A stretch of DNA of 64,000 bases from Tulasnella sp. 424 (Eukaryota > Basidiomycota > Agaricomycetes > Cantharellales > Tulasnellaceae). Under the pieces are notes generated by a model. That model saw only the letters and a list, made by a program, of their open reading frames with translations. It did not search any database and was not told where the DNA came from. Location of the stretch: contig WSUB01000039.1 in NCBI GenBank assembly GCA_019633425.1, forward strand, positions 62,001 through 126,000, given 5' to 3'. A program made the position numbers and the translations under genes. Below, one piece after another: positions 37,360 to 49,957 of this stretch. Position 1 is the stretch's first letter. Every line of letters starts with the position of its first letter.

Positions 37360-38978
37360 ATGGACGAAGAGACCTTGAAAGGAGTTACAGCAGGGTTAGC
37401 TGTCCTTACATTGCAGGACGCCTCTGAGATCCAAGCGTCTCTTACGGAAGATGGTGAAGTACGTGGGTATGGGTTTATGTTCTGTCGCGAATGAGGATGC
37501 TCAAGTCTCTGCTCTTAGGTTCCTAGTGGTCTATTACTGGGATTCAGATCAGAAGATCCGGAAATTCGGAAAACAGTCGTTATCAAAATACGAAAAATCC
37601 TTCAAAACTTTCCGCCTTCTCAAGTCGTACAGCCTGTTGTCGATACTGGGCTCGTCCCAGATCTCGTGTCTTTGCTAGACTCTGATGACACGCAACTTCA
37701 GGTTTGTCATGTCCTGTGAACCTCTCGGTTGGGTTGCGTCCTTCTGATCTTCCTCTGGTCTTTTTCTCAAGCGTGAAGCTGCCTGGATAGTCGCAAACAT
37801 AGCCTCCGGAACCACTCAGCAGGCAGAGAAGGCTGTCGACGCCGGGGCAATTACAAAACTTGTCCGACTTGTCCTATCTCCCAACGAAGCCCTTTCTGAC
37901 CACGCTGTTTGGGCGTTGGCAAACATTGTTCGCGACTCTGCGATACACCGAGATCAGGTTGAAGACGAAGGAGGGATCAAAGCTCTCGTGACCATCTTGA
38001 ACCGTGACCTATGTCCTACAGATGCTCAACGGAGAGCCGTGTGGGCTATTTTGTGCTATATTCATCCTTGGTCGTTATGTAAGCTGCCTCTCAAGAAGGT
38101 AGGAAAACCCCTTATTAAGGCATGGGTCTGACTCAGGTCAGCTAATCATCTTACTCAAACAGCTGAAACCTCTCCTTCCGTGTCTTGTTCGTTACATATG
38201 GGAAACTCCGGTAGATGAAGCAAACATGGAGTCCCTCGAATGCGCCGTTGAAGCGCTCCGTCTGATCTGTGGTCGCTACCTTATACGGTCCGATTTCATC
38301 GAGAGAGAGGGGGTCCCTCGCCTGGTGCAACTTGTCGCGGACTCTTCGTCCAGTGCAAAGCTCCAAAAGCAGGCATTAAGGTGCCTCGGCTACCTCCTCA
38401 GGGGGGACGACAGCGATGTCGACGTCGTCATTAACGCTGGACTATTGCCCGCGCTTTCGGTTGTGCTGGCAGGTGGAAACCAACAAGTCTATACGCACGC
38501 ATGTCGGCGTGTATCAGACATCACCGGAAGAAATCAGCAACAAATCCAAGTTTTCTTGGACTCCGGGCTTCTAGAGTCGGTCGTTCGCATTCTAATGGAT
38601 GGCCAAAACTACATTACCTGTCGACATGAGGCATGTCGGGTAATCGCAAACCTCACCAAAAAGGTTGCCGAGGACAGAATAGGACAAACTCTCATTAAAG
38701 GGCGCTGCCTGGAGGGTCTGTCGGCTGCACTTTTAATCCCAGATCAACATACAAAGGCGCTTGCTATCGTCGGGATCACTAACTTTTTGGAATGGAAGGG
38801 TGCGCAGGCGTCAGAGGATGACAGCTCTCCTTTGGCGATTCTTCGAAGCGCTTCGTGCCCCCAAAACCTCCGTGTTTTGCGGGACTCTCGCGAGCTCTGG
38901 GATTCGGGACTTAAGAAGGACTGCCACGAAATTTTAACTCGTTACTTTCCCGAGTATAGTAGACGTGCTCGAGTTTGA
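37360..38978 (+). CDS. Importin-alpha-like armadillo repeat protein
   Basis: Exons 37360-37458, 37519-37701, 37772-38098, 38163-38978 join in frame. The first exon is short (MDEETLKGVTAGLAVLTLQD). Armadillo repeats follow: RSEDPEIRKTVVIKIRKIL, VPDLVSLLDSDDTQLQREAA then WIVANIASGT, AGAITKLVRLVLSPNEALSD then HAVWALANIVRDS, and later LLPALSVVLAGGNQQVYTHA. The W-(I/A)-(V/L)-(A/S)-N-I-A-S-G-(T/N) and H-A-V-W-A-L-A/G-N-I motifs are those of importin-alpha, which carries NLS cargo with importin-beta. At about 470 residues it is short, and the Arg-rich importin-beta-binding region is absent from the N-terminus. It is probably a divergent paralogue, not the housekeeping importin-alpha. The intron at 38099-38162 is inferred from loss of frame. 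Confidence 0.78.
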
Positions 38979-40001
38979 CTAATATTGTAAACGCAACGGA
39001 TAGAGCTTTGTTATAATAAGCAATCTACGAGACTTCCGGTGTTTCCACAAGCAGTAGCGGCCTAGATTTTCTGGACGACTTCTGTGACACTTTCCTGTTT
39101 CCATGCGACAGGAACATCTCATGCAGATTGGCTACCCTCGACATGGGGACTGGTCAGAAGAATTGCCACCTTCAGAAACTCCTATTCATTTAGAATACCC
39201 ACTCCTGACGTTTTGTTCGAGGTGACTTCGTGAGTTTAGTATCATAGAGAGTAAAAGGAATCGTCATGCCTGGTCATATTAGGACGGGATCGAATCTTCC
39301 GTCTGTGGATATTTCGGAAGAGAAACTGATGTCGACGATCGTGCAAGCCAGTGTCGGACGGAAGAGACTTGAACTCATTAGCCTTCAACGGAGCTGTAAA
39401 CCAATCTGAACGGTTCTAACGTTTCGAAGAAGGTGAAATCATCGAACTGCTAGGCCACAATGTGTCAGGTCACCCAAAGGGTACCGAACGCAACCTGAGA
39501 CAGGTGTCGATGCGTACAGTCTCAATTAAAAGTGCGCTGGTGAGCCAGGTGCGTCTAAGCGGAAGTCAACGGCAGCTCACCATGTCGTGTGGTTCATGAT
39601 CGTGAAAATACGACACGTCGTCTTGTGGATGGATTGAGGCTATATCCGTTCAATGCTATCAGCCAAGTTCTTCTACGTATCTTTTGACGCATCAAACATA
39701 CCACGCCTACAGTCGTTGGAGAGTTTCCGCTCCTATCCTCCATGGCGACCGCTGCATAGGTACGGGCAGGTTTCCGGCATCAAGCTGGCCGGGGCTAGGT
39801 ACCGGCGGTGGCGTCGTCTGTGACCAATTGTGGCGCTGGCATTTTATTCGTGAGAAGCGCAACGAGAGCAACACATCCCGCCTTCACCCGTGTTTCGGCT
39901 GTCCTTTCAGTCTCACACCCAATTTCCCTCTCGCCCACCTCTCTCCCTTCCCTCACTATACTCTATCCCTCTAAAAACGCTGCAATCGTTCACAAGCAGC
40001 C
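38979..40001. promoter_or_regulatory. Intergenic, about 1 kb
   Basis: Between two plus-strand genes; must hold the COX6 promoter (a CT-rich leader is visible at 39900-40000). Only short frames; nothing else recognised. Confidence 0.45.
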
Positions 40002-40549
40002 ATGAACCGACTCTTCTCATCCGCCGCACGCACCGTCTCTCTCTCCTCGCGGGCCATTCGCGCTCCAGCAACGACGTCTCGTTTGGCCGTCACGGGTGTC
40101 CGGTTCTCATCAAACGACCACAGCGCGGAATCCTTTGCGGATTTCTCTAAACGCTACACCGCCTTTTTCGAAAACGCTGAAGACCTGTTCGAGCTCCAGC
40201 GTGGGTTGAACAACTGCTTTGCCTACGACTTGGTTCCTGGCGTCGATGTTATTGAGGCTGCGTTGAAGGCCAGCCGAAGGTTAGACACCTACTCAACTGC
40301 CGTGAGGATTTTGGAAGGTGTTCGGGAAAAGGTTGAGAACCCCAAGCAATATGAGGCTTATCTGCAGGAGTTGAAGCCGATCCGGGAGGAGTTGGGTGAG
40401 TGTTATTTTTTCATGCGTGCAGAATTCCCATTTGCCGTTGCATGTGTTTCTGCCCAGCCGTAACCAGTCCTGACCGCTATTCTCCTTGTGCTTTCTATTT
40501 TATGAATACAGGTATCAGCACCAAGGAGGAGCTGTATGGCGAGCATTAG
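40002..40549 (+). CDS. COX6: Cytochrome c oxidase subunit 6 (mammalian Va), mitochondrial
   Basis: Exons 40002-40395 and 40512-40549 give about 143 residues. Seen: an Arg/Ser-rich mitochondrial presequence (MNRLFSSAARTVSLSSRAIR), then the mature part SFADFSKRYTAFFENAEDLF followed by E-L-Q-R-G-L-N-N-C-F-A-Y-D-L-V-P, IEAALKASRRLDTYSTAVRI, the segment Q-Y-E-A-Y-L-Q-E-L-K-P, and the end GISTKEELYGEH. These are the hallmark helices of COX6/COX5A, a matrix-side structural subunit of complex IV. Length and order match the family. The short second exon is supported by the conserved G-(I/V)-x-T-x-E-E-L-Y/F ending. Confidence 0.95.
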
Positions 40550-41168
40550 ATTTGGCTGTCCGGCGTAGTGCGTTTCGGTCTGGACTGGGTGCGTCAATCC
40601 GTGTCAAGTTGACTACCTCCGTTGGACTAACAATTCCATCTGCTCCATCTTGGCTATCCGAACCGGATTCCTTTCTCTAGCAGCTCGTTCCTAAGTGGAC
40701 TCTATAATACGCAATGTTCTTTTCCACACCGTCGTTTTTGTCGTTGCAATACCAACTCCCCTTCCCCAATCTCTGCCATACCGTGCGTGTTACTCGACCT
40801 TAACCTCCTCAGCGGACGACCCGAAGCACTCTGGCCAGAGTTTATTCAAGATGAAGTCCTTTTGCGATGTTCGCATTCATCAAACCGGCACTCCGCGTCA
40901 TATGAATCTGGCCTGAGACTTGCTCAGGTTGCGACGACGCCGAGAGCACATCGTATGCCCATAATGATCTCACGCCGTACACCTGATATGGTGTAAATGC
41001 TTTAGAATCACGCTCGCCATGCCATCGAAACTCGAAGTTCTAACAAACAGTCGGCAAGCTTATTCGGTTCGCGGGGAACAATGCGAACACACTAGTTTGT
41101 AGAGCATTTTAGACTATATGCATTGATCGTGTTTAGAATTATGAACAAGTATCATATTATGGATGCTT
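40550..41168. other. Convergent 3' intergenic, about 620 bp
   Basis: Lies between the 3' ends of COX6 and glutaredoxin. No gene seen. Confidence 0.45.
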
Positions 41169-41839
41169 CTAGTCCGCAAGTTTCGGCACGAGCCCGCCCT
41201 TGGCGTGGAGGCCCTGGAGAGCATCATTACCTCCAATGTGTTCTTTCTCTGTATGAATATCACGCGTTCTCAGCACTCTGTTAGGTGACACAGAAAATGT
41301 GCTCACTAATGAAGACGTTGGGAACGGTACGTTGACCCGTTTTCTCATTCAAGTAGTCCTGGATGGCACCTCCATCGTCCCTCTCGTCGAGCCTGTCCGG
41401 GTCAAAATGCATGTCAGTCCAGGTCGAGACCCCAACAAACGGTATTCCGAACGGGCACGCACTCAAGAATCTCGACGTCGCCCTCCGGAACAAGGCTCTT
41501 AATAAGTTCCTTGGTCTTCTTGCAGTAAGGGCAGTAAGACTTGGAGAAAATAGCGACCTTGTGGTTGGCAATAGTGTCCTGCGTAGACGGACCAACGGCA
41601 GCGGTCAGCAAAGGTCCCGACACGTCAAGTCAGATACACACTTCAACGATTTCCTTGACAGCCATTGATGGAGTTGGTTTCGAAGATGATGCGAAAAGAC
41701 CAAAGAGAGCCAGGTTTGCTGTTGGGTAGAGCGGTCTTGATCGCCTATATGAGGTGGAGGAGGTGGTTGCGAGTCTTGGGGGGACGGAGCGGGCTGAGAA
41801 GTGATTTGATATCGATCTTAGGAGGAGGAAGCTTGCCAT
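41169..41839 (-). CDS. Dithiol glutaredoxin (CPYC)
   Basis: Start at 41839; an N-terminal extension (MASFLLLRSISNHFSARSVP) rich in Arg/Ser, then a hydrophobic stretch (LYPTANLALFGLFA), suggests organelle targeting, though an internal Met (MAVKEIVE, about 41663) would give the cytosolic form. Exon 2 carries VAIFSKSYCPYCKKTKELIK with the C-P-Y-C redox centre, exon 3 LDERDDGGAIQDYLNEKTGQ then R-T-V-P-N-V-F-I-K, and exon 4 EHIGGNDALQGLHAKGGL to the stop at 41169. TVP and GG-N/D are the glutathione-binding motifs. It reduces protein and glutathione disulphides. Introns are 50-70 bases. Immediately upstream (from 41931) the tandem array begins. Confidence 0.9.
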
Positions 41840-42584
41840 GCTATTTGTACTGGAGTGGAGGTCTACTTTGGTTCGTATTGGGATGTCGAGATTTTGGGAA
41901 ACCGGATCGTCATTTGCTTATAGAGAATCGGACTTAACCGGGGATTGGTCATCATGACATAGCCGGTCAGTAGGTTGCCGACGCGGGTGAGACCATCCCG
42001 AGGACTTCTTCATTGACCTCACCTCTCAGAACCTGCCAACTCTGTAATACGGATGACAGAGCCAATAGAAAAGGTATCTTACAGAGACTCATAAAAGTGT
42101 GGATGCATCCATGAAGTGAGGGATTCTTTCTCCACAATTGCCTTCCTCCGGGCTAGAAACTTCCGAAGCTGCAGTTGGTTGCTCGCGTACCGCCTTGTCT
42201 TGCCCTCGCGAATGCGAAATTCATTTCCTGGCTCATTTGCTTGGACGTGACTCTGAACCGAGTCGATGTGGAAACATTCTAAGCACCGCCCACGTCGCCC
42301 ACCCCATTCGCACATTCAAACAATAGCTCCCCGTTGGGAGGACAGTGACGGGAATATCTTCTCAAACGTACAGTACTCGCCAGGACCATCATATAGGGTT
42401 GGTCAGGTTAATCACCGCCCAACAAACCCATCACTATGATCAGCAGAAGCCCGATATATCTGAGCCGCATGAGGCAGTGCTGGCGGGCGGGCTTTCCCAT
42501 GGGCGAACGTATTCCGTCGTCAACAACATTCAACCCGTCTCATCGAACCGCTGTCGGTAAAACACCCCAATCAAACTCCCAGCC

Positions 42585-45297
42585 ATGAAACGCATTCTAC
42601 TCGCGGCAAGTAGACTTATGACAAAGTCGAAGGATACGGCGCTCAGTCCTGAAGCTTCTGCTACGATCGTCCAAGTTTTGAAAATCGCTTCAACTATCAA
42701 TGTTCCCTTTTGCCAGACCGCATGCAACACTGTCATTGCGTTCATTCAGATGAGAGAGGTGGGCATCTTCGTATATGCATGAGCTCAACGACTTAACAAT
42801 CGGGAACTCTCAGGCAGCAGGCACAAACGACCGACAGTGGAAAATGTTATTGGACGTCATTAAAATTTATGCTAGCAGAATCTCGGAGTTTGTCAAGGCC
42901 ATTTCGGAAGGTCATCCCCCGGATTATTTTGCTGTCTCGGACGATCTGCGGGCAAAGATAGCCCGCGAGGCAGTTCAAGAATTCGAAACGTACGCTCACT
43001 TCATTCCTTACAATGCCATCCAGAGACTAAATCTTTCTACCTAATAGACACATCTCCCAGACTAAAGCTAAGATAGACGTGCGCCTTGGAACGGGGAAAA
43101 TAAAGAAAATACTGGCAGCGACCGTCGTTCAAGAAGAGATTACAGAATGTCGCCAAATGATTGCCACTGCCCATGAACGGCTTAACGTAGGTCTTGCTAG
43201 CTACGTCAGGTTGTTCAGATGCCTCACGCATGTCACAGGATAGAATTCTCAATATCCTTGCCATTAGCTCCACCGGGGCTCCGGTGCCGCCCGGACCGTC
43301 CGAGTCGGCGCCAGAAGAGACTGAGTATGATATTCCGGGAGCGGTATGTACCATCTGTTGGGAGGGGTTTTCGTGATTGCTGACCACTCCGATTTGATCT
43401 AGCGGCCCCTTCGAGGGCAAGACATGGAGATTCTGGAAGATGTCGACATGGTTACCGTTGTACAAGATAGCTTTTGGACAAATATCGTTCGTGTCGAGGT
43501 CCAGAATAAAGTGAGAATTGCAAAGGTATACGACACTAGCGATGGTGGCAAGGAAAAGTTTGAAAAGGATCTTCAATTTTTTGCGAAATGCTGGTCAGTG
43601 GCGCGTAACTTCTGCAAACAGGTTGATCTTCCTAACGCTCCATTTATCGTAAAAGGTCGCCTAATTTTGTTCTAATTTTTGGATATAGCTCTCGCTCGCA
43701 GTTTCCGTTCGTCGTCTTCACTGCTGGTAAGAAAGGTCTTATTTCCGTCGGTGGGGCTTGGCTTAATTCCATCGAAGCTTCGGTTCTACCTATCGCGGAG
43801 CACTGCACGCACATCTTGGCCTACATAGTGTACTACTCTCAGCGGCCTGGTGCAAACCGTTCTCGGGTCAAACCGTTCTGGGATCATTATATGAATTTGG
43901 TACGTCCATCCTGTTTGCTGGACGTTATATTCGTTCGGTCTTACACGCCAAATCGCCAGAGTGCCCAAATGGAGGTAAAGTCCAACAGTTCGAATCTAGG
44001 GTTTACCAAAAGAACAAATTCATGAACAAGACCTACGTAGCTGGTTACCCGATACCTTTTCAGATTCGTTGATAGACGGAACGTGGATCACTTGTTACAA
44101 CTTTACGCAGCCCTTCACGTAAGACCGAGACTCGAAAGTGCTCTGTGTCGAACCAATCTATTGACTACATGTTAATAGGATGCGGCTTTGAATCCCAACG
44201 GAAAACTAATGGTGGCTCCGTTGACAGAGAATTCTACTGGCACCTGGGTCCGTCGAAAATGTCTTCAACCCTGACAGATGAAATTTACTGACATATCAAT
44301 TAAAAGCCCGGCCGCCAAGATTTCTTGAGAGGTTAGATTATCGCTCACTCTTTTGGTGACATTAGCGGAGACTGATAGTTTTCCAGACCCGGCAATTCAT
44401 CCTTCTCGGCATCGAAAACTCATACACAGCGAGAGACCATTTTACAGTCGGGATCCGGTGATTCAGACTTGGCCTGTCGGCAAAGAATCTTTCGCTTGTC
44501 TGTATCAGCGGTGGCCAGATCAAGTGTTCTTGGAACCGTTGTATCACCCGACAATTAGTGTCGGAGACCTAGTCAGATTCTCATTGTCACTGGAGTCCCA
44601 TGTCCTTGCGAATGCGAAGGCCCTCATTGGGCCGATACGATTTTATCCTCCAGGACAGCCAACTTCGCAGATGCACGTTTACCGGTGAGCCTCGACTTTT
44701 GCCATGTTGTGCAGCCGCTGACCGCATGGAAGATGCGAAATTGATGGATATTGGGAAGGGAAGCGCAGGTCAAGAATGTCATCGCGCATTAGTTGGTTTT
44801 CCGATCTCGATAGCAACTCTATCGACCTTGACGCTCTTTGGCGATTTTTCGTCCGCAAGCGAACTGAAGCGCCGATCAACGAAGACCCTTTAAGACCTTC
44901 TATGGTTTCCTTCACATCAGTGGGTACGTCGACATTTGCCTGACCTGGCATGATTGGCATTCACCATTTTCATAGTTACAGCGGTTCAGTATTTTGTCAA
45001 GCCAGAAGAGCCCGCGATCGTTTCTCCGTCGCATCCCTCTGACCCATCACCAAACCTTTACATATACTTCTCCCCTCAAAACGAGTATATTTCTGCGCGC
45101 TGGTCATTCCATCCTGAACCGCCGACTGAAGCCGAAGCCGCCGAAGAAGCGAGCTCGTTGAGCACCTTTCCGTGTCCTAAGTTTTCGAGGTAGGTGTGGT
45201 GGATCCTGCACTTGGAATCCGCTAACAACGTTTTAAATTCAGCGAGTCAGAATCTTGGGTGATGGAGTATCTGCACTTCGAATACAAGGAAAAATAG
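42585..45297 (+). CDS. MLKL-NTD-like helical domain plus pseudokinase, array copy 1 (type A)
   Basis: Exons resolved: 42585-42758, 42814-42989, 43048-43186, 43239-43343, 43403-43593, 43656-43726; further exons to 45297 are visible but not all joined. Exons 1-3 encode a helical bundle (ALSPEASATIVQVLKIASTI; MLLDVIKIYASRISEFVKAI; VVQEEITECRQMIATAHERL) resembling the N-terminal domain of MLKL/HeLo-like cell-death proteins. Exons 4-6 (YDIPGA/RPLRGQDMEIL; SFWTNIVRVEVQNKVRIAKV; SPNFVLIFGYSSRSQFPF) look like a kinase N-lobe, with R-I-A-K as the Lys strand and F-E-K-D-L as helix C. No HRD or DFG is seen downstream. Later segments: DQVIQTW-like (VIQTWPVGKESFACLYQRWP), GPIRFYPPGQPTSQMHVYR and LYIYFSPQNEYISARWSFHP. 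A stop (45295) cuts an acidic tail that stays readable behind it. Confidence 0.65.
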
Positions 45298-46317
45298 GAG
45301 GAAGGCGAGGAAGACGAAGAACCGGGAGAAGACGAAGAAGGGAAGAAGGGGATGAAGAGGATGAAGAGGACTGAGAGATACCTTTTGGGAGCCTTGGACG
45401 TACTAAGTATCTGTACAGACTGTATTAGCATCTACTCTTGTTCCGGCTATGGCAAAAGGTCACTCCACATATTATGAACCGGACTTAATCGGGCATTGGT
45501 CATCATGACATAGCCAGTCAGTAGGTTACCGACGCGGGTGAGACCATTCTAAGGACTTCTCCGTTAACCTCACCTTTCAGAACCTGCTAATTCTGCAATG
45601 TGCATGACTGAGCTAATAGAAAATTATCTTACAGAGACTCATTGAAGTATGGATACACCCATGTAGCGAGGGATTCTTCCCCACGGTTGCCTTCATCCGG
45701 GCTAGAAATGTCTGAAGCTGCCGTTGGTTAAGCGCTTTGAAGTTCAAACTCCCGTACCAAATTGTCGTCTTACTATTTGCCCTCACAGAGCTCAAATTCC
45801 GCTCCTGCCTCATCTCGGTGTGTTCTTGGGTTTTGTTTGCTTTCAGGTGACCTGAACAGAGTCGATGTTGGAACATTCTAAGAAACAGCCTCATGTCGTC
45901 CACCCCATTGGCTCGTTAGTTGGGACCGTACCTTGCCGCCCCTAGGGCTTGGCTGTTAGCGGTATACAAACAAAGATTTCGAACCGAACCGAACCCCATT
46001 GGCTCGAATCCATCTCCTTCACGCACTAGCCCCCCTTGGGATGATAGTAACGGGAATATCTTCTCAGACGTACGGTATTCGCCAGGAGATACCGTCATAT
46101 AGAGGTGGTCAGGTCACCCACCACTGAACAATATTATCGGCAGAAGACCGATATGCGCCCGAGGCAGTGCTGGCAGGCGGGCATGCAGGCTTCCATGAGG
46201 CTCCCTTGTCTAAGCCGTGCACCCACCTTCCACCTTCGACCGCATCCATCTCGTACACGTCGAGTTGACCCATCCATCCCACCACTGTCTTCAAACACTC
46301 CGACCAAACTCCCGACC
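45298..46317. promoter_or_regulatory. Spacer between array copies 1 and 2
   Basis: Begins with the untranslated remnant of the acidic tail, then the CCGGACTTAA block (45481) shared with 41931, the block AAGTTCAAACTCCCGTACC (45738), a GTGACCTGAACAGAGTCGATG block (45849) and the conserved promoter stretch 46030-46130. Confidence 0.6.
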
Positions 46318-49104
46318 ATGAAACGCATTCTACTCGTTGCAAGTAGACTTACGACCAAGTCGAAAGATGTGGCGCTCAGTCCTGAAGCCTCCGCTACGAT
46401 CGTTCAAGTTTTGAAGATCGCTTCAACCATCAATGTTCCCTTTTGCCAGACCGCGTGCAACACTGTTGTTGCATTCATTCAGATGGGAGAGGTGGGCATC
46501 TTAGTGTATACATGAGCTCAACGGACGATATGATTTAACAATCACCAACTCTCTCAGGCGGCTGGCACGAACGATCGACATTGGAAAATGCTATTAGACG
46601 TCATTAAAATCTATGCTGGTCGAATCTCGGAGTTTGTCAAGGCGATTTCGGAAGGCCATCCCCCGGATTACTTTGCTGTCTCCGACGATCTACGGGCAAA
46701 GATAGCCCGCGAGGCAGTTCAAGAATTCGAAACGTACGCTCACGTCATTTCTTACAATGCCATCCAGAGACTAAGTCTCTCTACCTAATAGAAACATTTC
46801 CCAGACTAAAGCTAAGATAGACGCGCGCCTTGGGACGGGGAAAGTTAAGAAACGACTAGCAGCGACCGTCATCCAAGAAGAAATTACAGAATGTCGTCAA
46901 ATGATCGCCACTGCCCATGAACGGTTTAACGTAGGCCTTGCTAGCCACTTCAGGCTGTTCAGATGCCTCACGCATGCCACAGGGTAGAATTTTCAATATA
47001 CTCGTCATTGGCTCTGCCGGGGCTCTGGTGCCATCCAGACCGTCGGCGCCAGAAGAGACTGAATACGATATTTTTGGGGCGGTATGAACCATGTGGTGGG
47101 AGGCTTTATCCTGCTTGCTGACTATTTCGATTTGATATAGCGGCCCCTTCGTGGGCAAGACATCGAGGTTCTGGAAGATGTCGACATGGCTACGGTTGTA
47201 CAAGATAGCTTTTGGACAAACCTGGTCCGTGTCGAAGTCCAGAATAAAGTGAGAATTGCAAAGATATACAACCCAAGTGATGGTGGCAAGGAAAAGTTTG
47301 AGAAGGATCTTGATTTTTTTGCGAAATGCCGGTCAGTGGCGAGTAACTTCTACAAAGTTGATCTTCCTAACGCTCAATTTATCATGAAAGGTTGCCTAAA
47401 GTAGTTCAAATTTGTGGGTATAACTCTCGCTCGCAGGTTCCGTTCCTCGTCTTCGCTACTGGTAAGAAATTTCTCCTTATTTCTATGGGCTTGGCTTGGC
47501 TTAATTCCATCTAAGCATCGGTTTTACCTATCATGGAGCGCTGGTCTTACATTTCGCGCCGCCATTCGGGAAAAGGAGATTTGGTCAATGATTATGAAAA
47601 TTTGGTACGTCCATCCTGCCTGCTGGTGCGTAGACTCGTTCGGCCTTACACCCCGAATCGCCAGCGTGGTCAAATGGAGGTAAAGTCAAACAGTTCGAAT
47701 CCGGGGTTTACCAACAGAACAAAATTCCTCAACAAGACCTACGTAGCTGGCTACACGACACCTTTTCAAATTCGTTGACAGGCGAAACGTGGATCACCTG
47801 TTACAAATTTATGAGGCCCTTCGCGTAAGATCGAGACTCGAAGGTTGCTCTATGTTGAAACAATCAATCGACCATATGTTAATAGGATGCGGCTTTGGAT
47901 TCCAACGGAGAACTAATGGTGGCTCCGTTGACAGAGAATTCTACCCGGATAATCGGCACCTGGGTCTGTCGAAAATGTTTTCAACCCTGACAGATGAAAT
48001 TCGCTAATGTAGTGATTAACAGCCCAGCGTCAAAGATTCCCGGCTAAGTTAGAATATCGCTCACTCTTGTTTTATGCCAATCGCAGAGATTGATGGCTTA
48101 CTAGTCCAGACAATCCAACCTGCTCGACAGGCCATATTCCCCAGCACACCATTTCATGATCTGGATCAGGTGATTCAGACTTGGCATGTCGGCAAAGAAT
48201 CTGTCGCTTGTCTCTATCAGCGGTGGCCAGATCAAGTTTTCCTGGGACCTCCGCATTTGATCGCCGGGGACCTAGTCACATTCGCTGAGTTTGGGTTTCT
48301 CCAAGCCGTTGTAAATGCGACAGCGTTCACCGGGCCGATACGATTTTATCCTCCGGGACAACTAACTTCTCAGATGCACGTCTACCGGTGAGTCTCGATT
48401 TTCGCCATGTTGTGCAACCGCTGACCGCATGGAAGATGCGAAATTGATGGATATTGCGAGGGGAAGCGCAGGTCAAGAATGTCACCGCGCATTAGCTGGT
48501 TTTCCGATGTCGATAGCAACTCTATCGAGCTTGACGCTCTTTGGCGGTTCAGTGTCCGCAGGCGAACAGAAGCCAGACGCGCTTCTGGAGGCTCGCCTTA
48601 CTTGGCATTGAGTACGTCGACATTTGCCTGTCCTGGTTTGATTGGCACTCAGCATTTCCATAGTTACTGCGGTTCACTATTCTATCAAGCCAGAAGAGCC
48701 TGCGATCCTCTCCCCTTCTCATTCCTCCGGTCTATCACCAAACCTTTACGTTTACTTCTCCCCTCAAAACGAGTACATTGCTGCGCGTTGGTCATTCCAA
48801 CCTGAACCGCCAACTGAAGCCGAAGCAGCCGAAGAAGCGAGCTTGCTGAGCTCCGTTCCGTGTCCCAAGTTTTCAAGGTAAATGGACGCATCCCGCGCAT
48901 AGAGTCAGCTAAACAACGTTTATATTCAGCAAGCCAGAATCTTGGATGACGGAGTATCTGCAGTTCGAAGACGTGAAAAAAGAGGACGAAGAGGAAGAAG
49001 AGGACGAATACTATGGAGAAGAAGAAGAGGACGAATACTATGGAGAGGAAGAAGAGGACGAATACTATGGAGAGGACGGAGAGACACCTCCTTGGGAGGC
49101 TTGA
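46318..49104 (+). CDS. MLKL-NTD-like plus pseudokinase, array copy 2 (type A)
   Basis: The same exon plan as copy 1: MKRILLVASRLTTKSKD (46318), MLLDVIKIYAGRISEFVKAI (46588), an exon with EEITECRQMIATAHERFN (about 46880), RPLRGQDIEVLEDVDMATVV (47141), then R-LPKVVQICGYNSRSQVPF after the intron. Downstream: VIQTWHVGKESVACLYQRWP (48170), GPIRFYPPGQLTSQMHVYR, LYVYFSPQNEYIAARWSFQP (48750). The last exon (from 48940) is the longest of the array: KPESWMTEYLQFEDVKK followed by three 9-residue units E-D-E-Y-Y-G-E-E-E and the end GETPPWEA, stop at 49104. It is the only copy with the full acidic tail and the best candidate for an intact type A gene. Confidence 0.65.
49000..49080 (+). repeat. 27-bp coding repeat in acidic tail of copy 2
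   Basis: Three tandem units of 27 bases (49000-49026, 49027-49053, 49054-49080), each coding Glu-Asp-Glu-Tyr-Tyr-Gly-Glu-Glu/Asp-Glu/Gly. Absent or replaced in the other copies. Confidence 0.85.
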
Positions 49105-49957
49105 CTGTACTAAGTACTTGTACAAACTGTATTGGTATCTGCTCTAGTCCCGGCCGCAGAAAGTCACTCCAGTTATCACGGCTAGATGTGCATGGTGCAA
49201 CGCCAGAAAAATCGGCAACGCAGTCCAATATAGATACGTAATAAAGGAGAGTAATTGGTACGCGTCGCTATTTAAAGCGAGCCATCGCACAACCAGCAAT
49301 TCCGTAATTGAGTGCTGCTGACAGCGAGTCTGGGGGCGTTTATCGACGTGACTGACTGACTAAGCACCGGACGCCGCATCTTGAATAATTCGACTTTCGA
49401 CCACCTAAACGAACTCGGCACCTTCGTCAACAAAGCCCAACGTCCATGTGGACTTTCACTCCCCGCCACTCGTCGACGACAGATGGCTACTACTTCTACA
49501 CCCCAAAGCCTTCATGCCCGCCACAACCTTTCCGCATCTCTTAGAGTCCAATGTACCGCCTTACCTCCATGTAACGGGTCTCCGGTCGCAACTGGTACTG
49601 GACCTTGGCGTCCTTAGGACAGCCTGTTTGCAGTCTAAATACAAATAATTCACACACATACTCCATTGGCACATCCATCTCCATCAAACAATAGCTTCCG
49701 TTGGGAGGACAGTGACGGGAATGTCTTCTCAAACATACGGTACTCGCCAGGAGACACCATCATATAGATTTGGTCAGGTTAACCACCGTCGAACAATATG
49801 ATCGGCAGAGGACCGATATATGCGGCCGCATGGGCAGTGCTGGCAGGCGGGCAAGCAGGCTTTCCATGAGTCATGAGGCTCCAGGGTCAAAGCCTTCCGT
49901 CGTCAACCAGTCTCATCGAACCACTGTCTGCAATGCACTCAAATCACACTCTCAGCC
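49105..49957. promoter_or_regulatory. Spacer between array copies 2 and 3
   Basis: Matches the spacer after copy 4 (56412-57345) almost throughout: AAGTACTTGTACAAACTGTA, GGCAACGCAGTCCAATATAG, ATTGAGTGCTGCTGACAGCG. It ends in the conserved promoter stretch at 49706-49800. The match shows that copies 2+3 and 4+5 are equivalent dimers. Confidence 0.7.
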
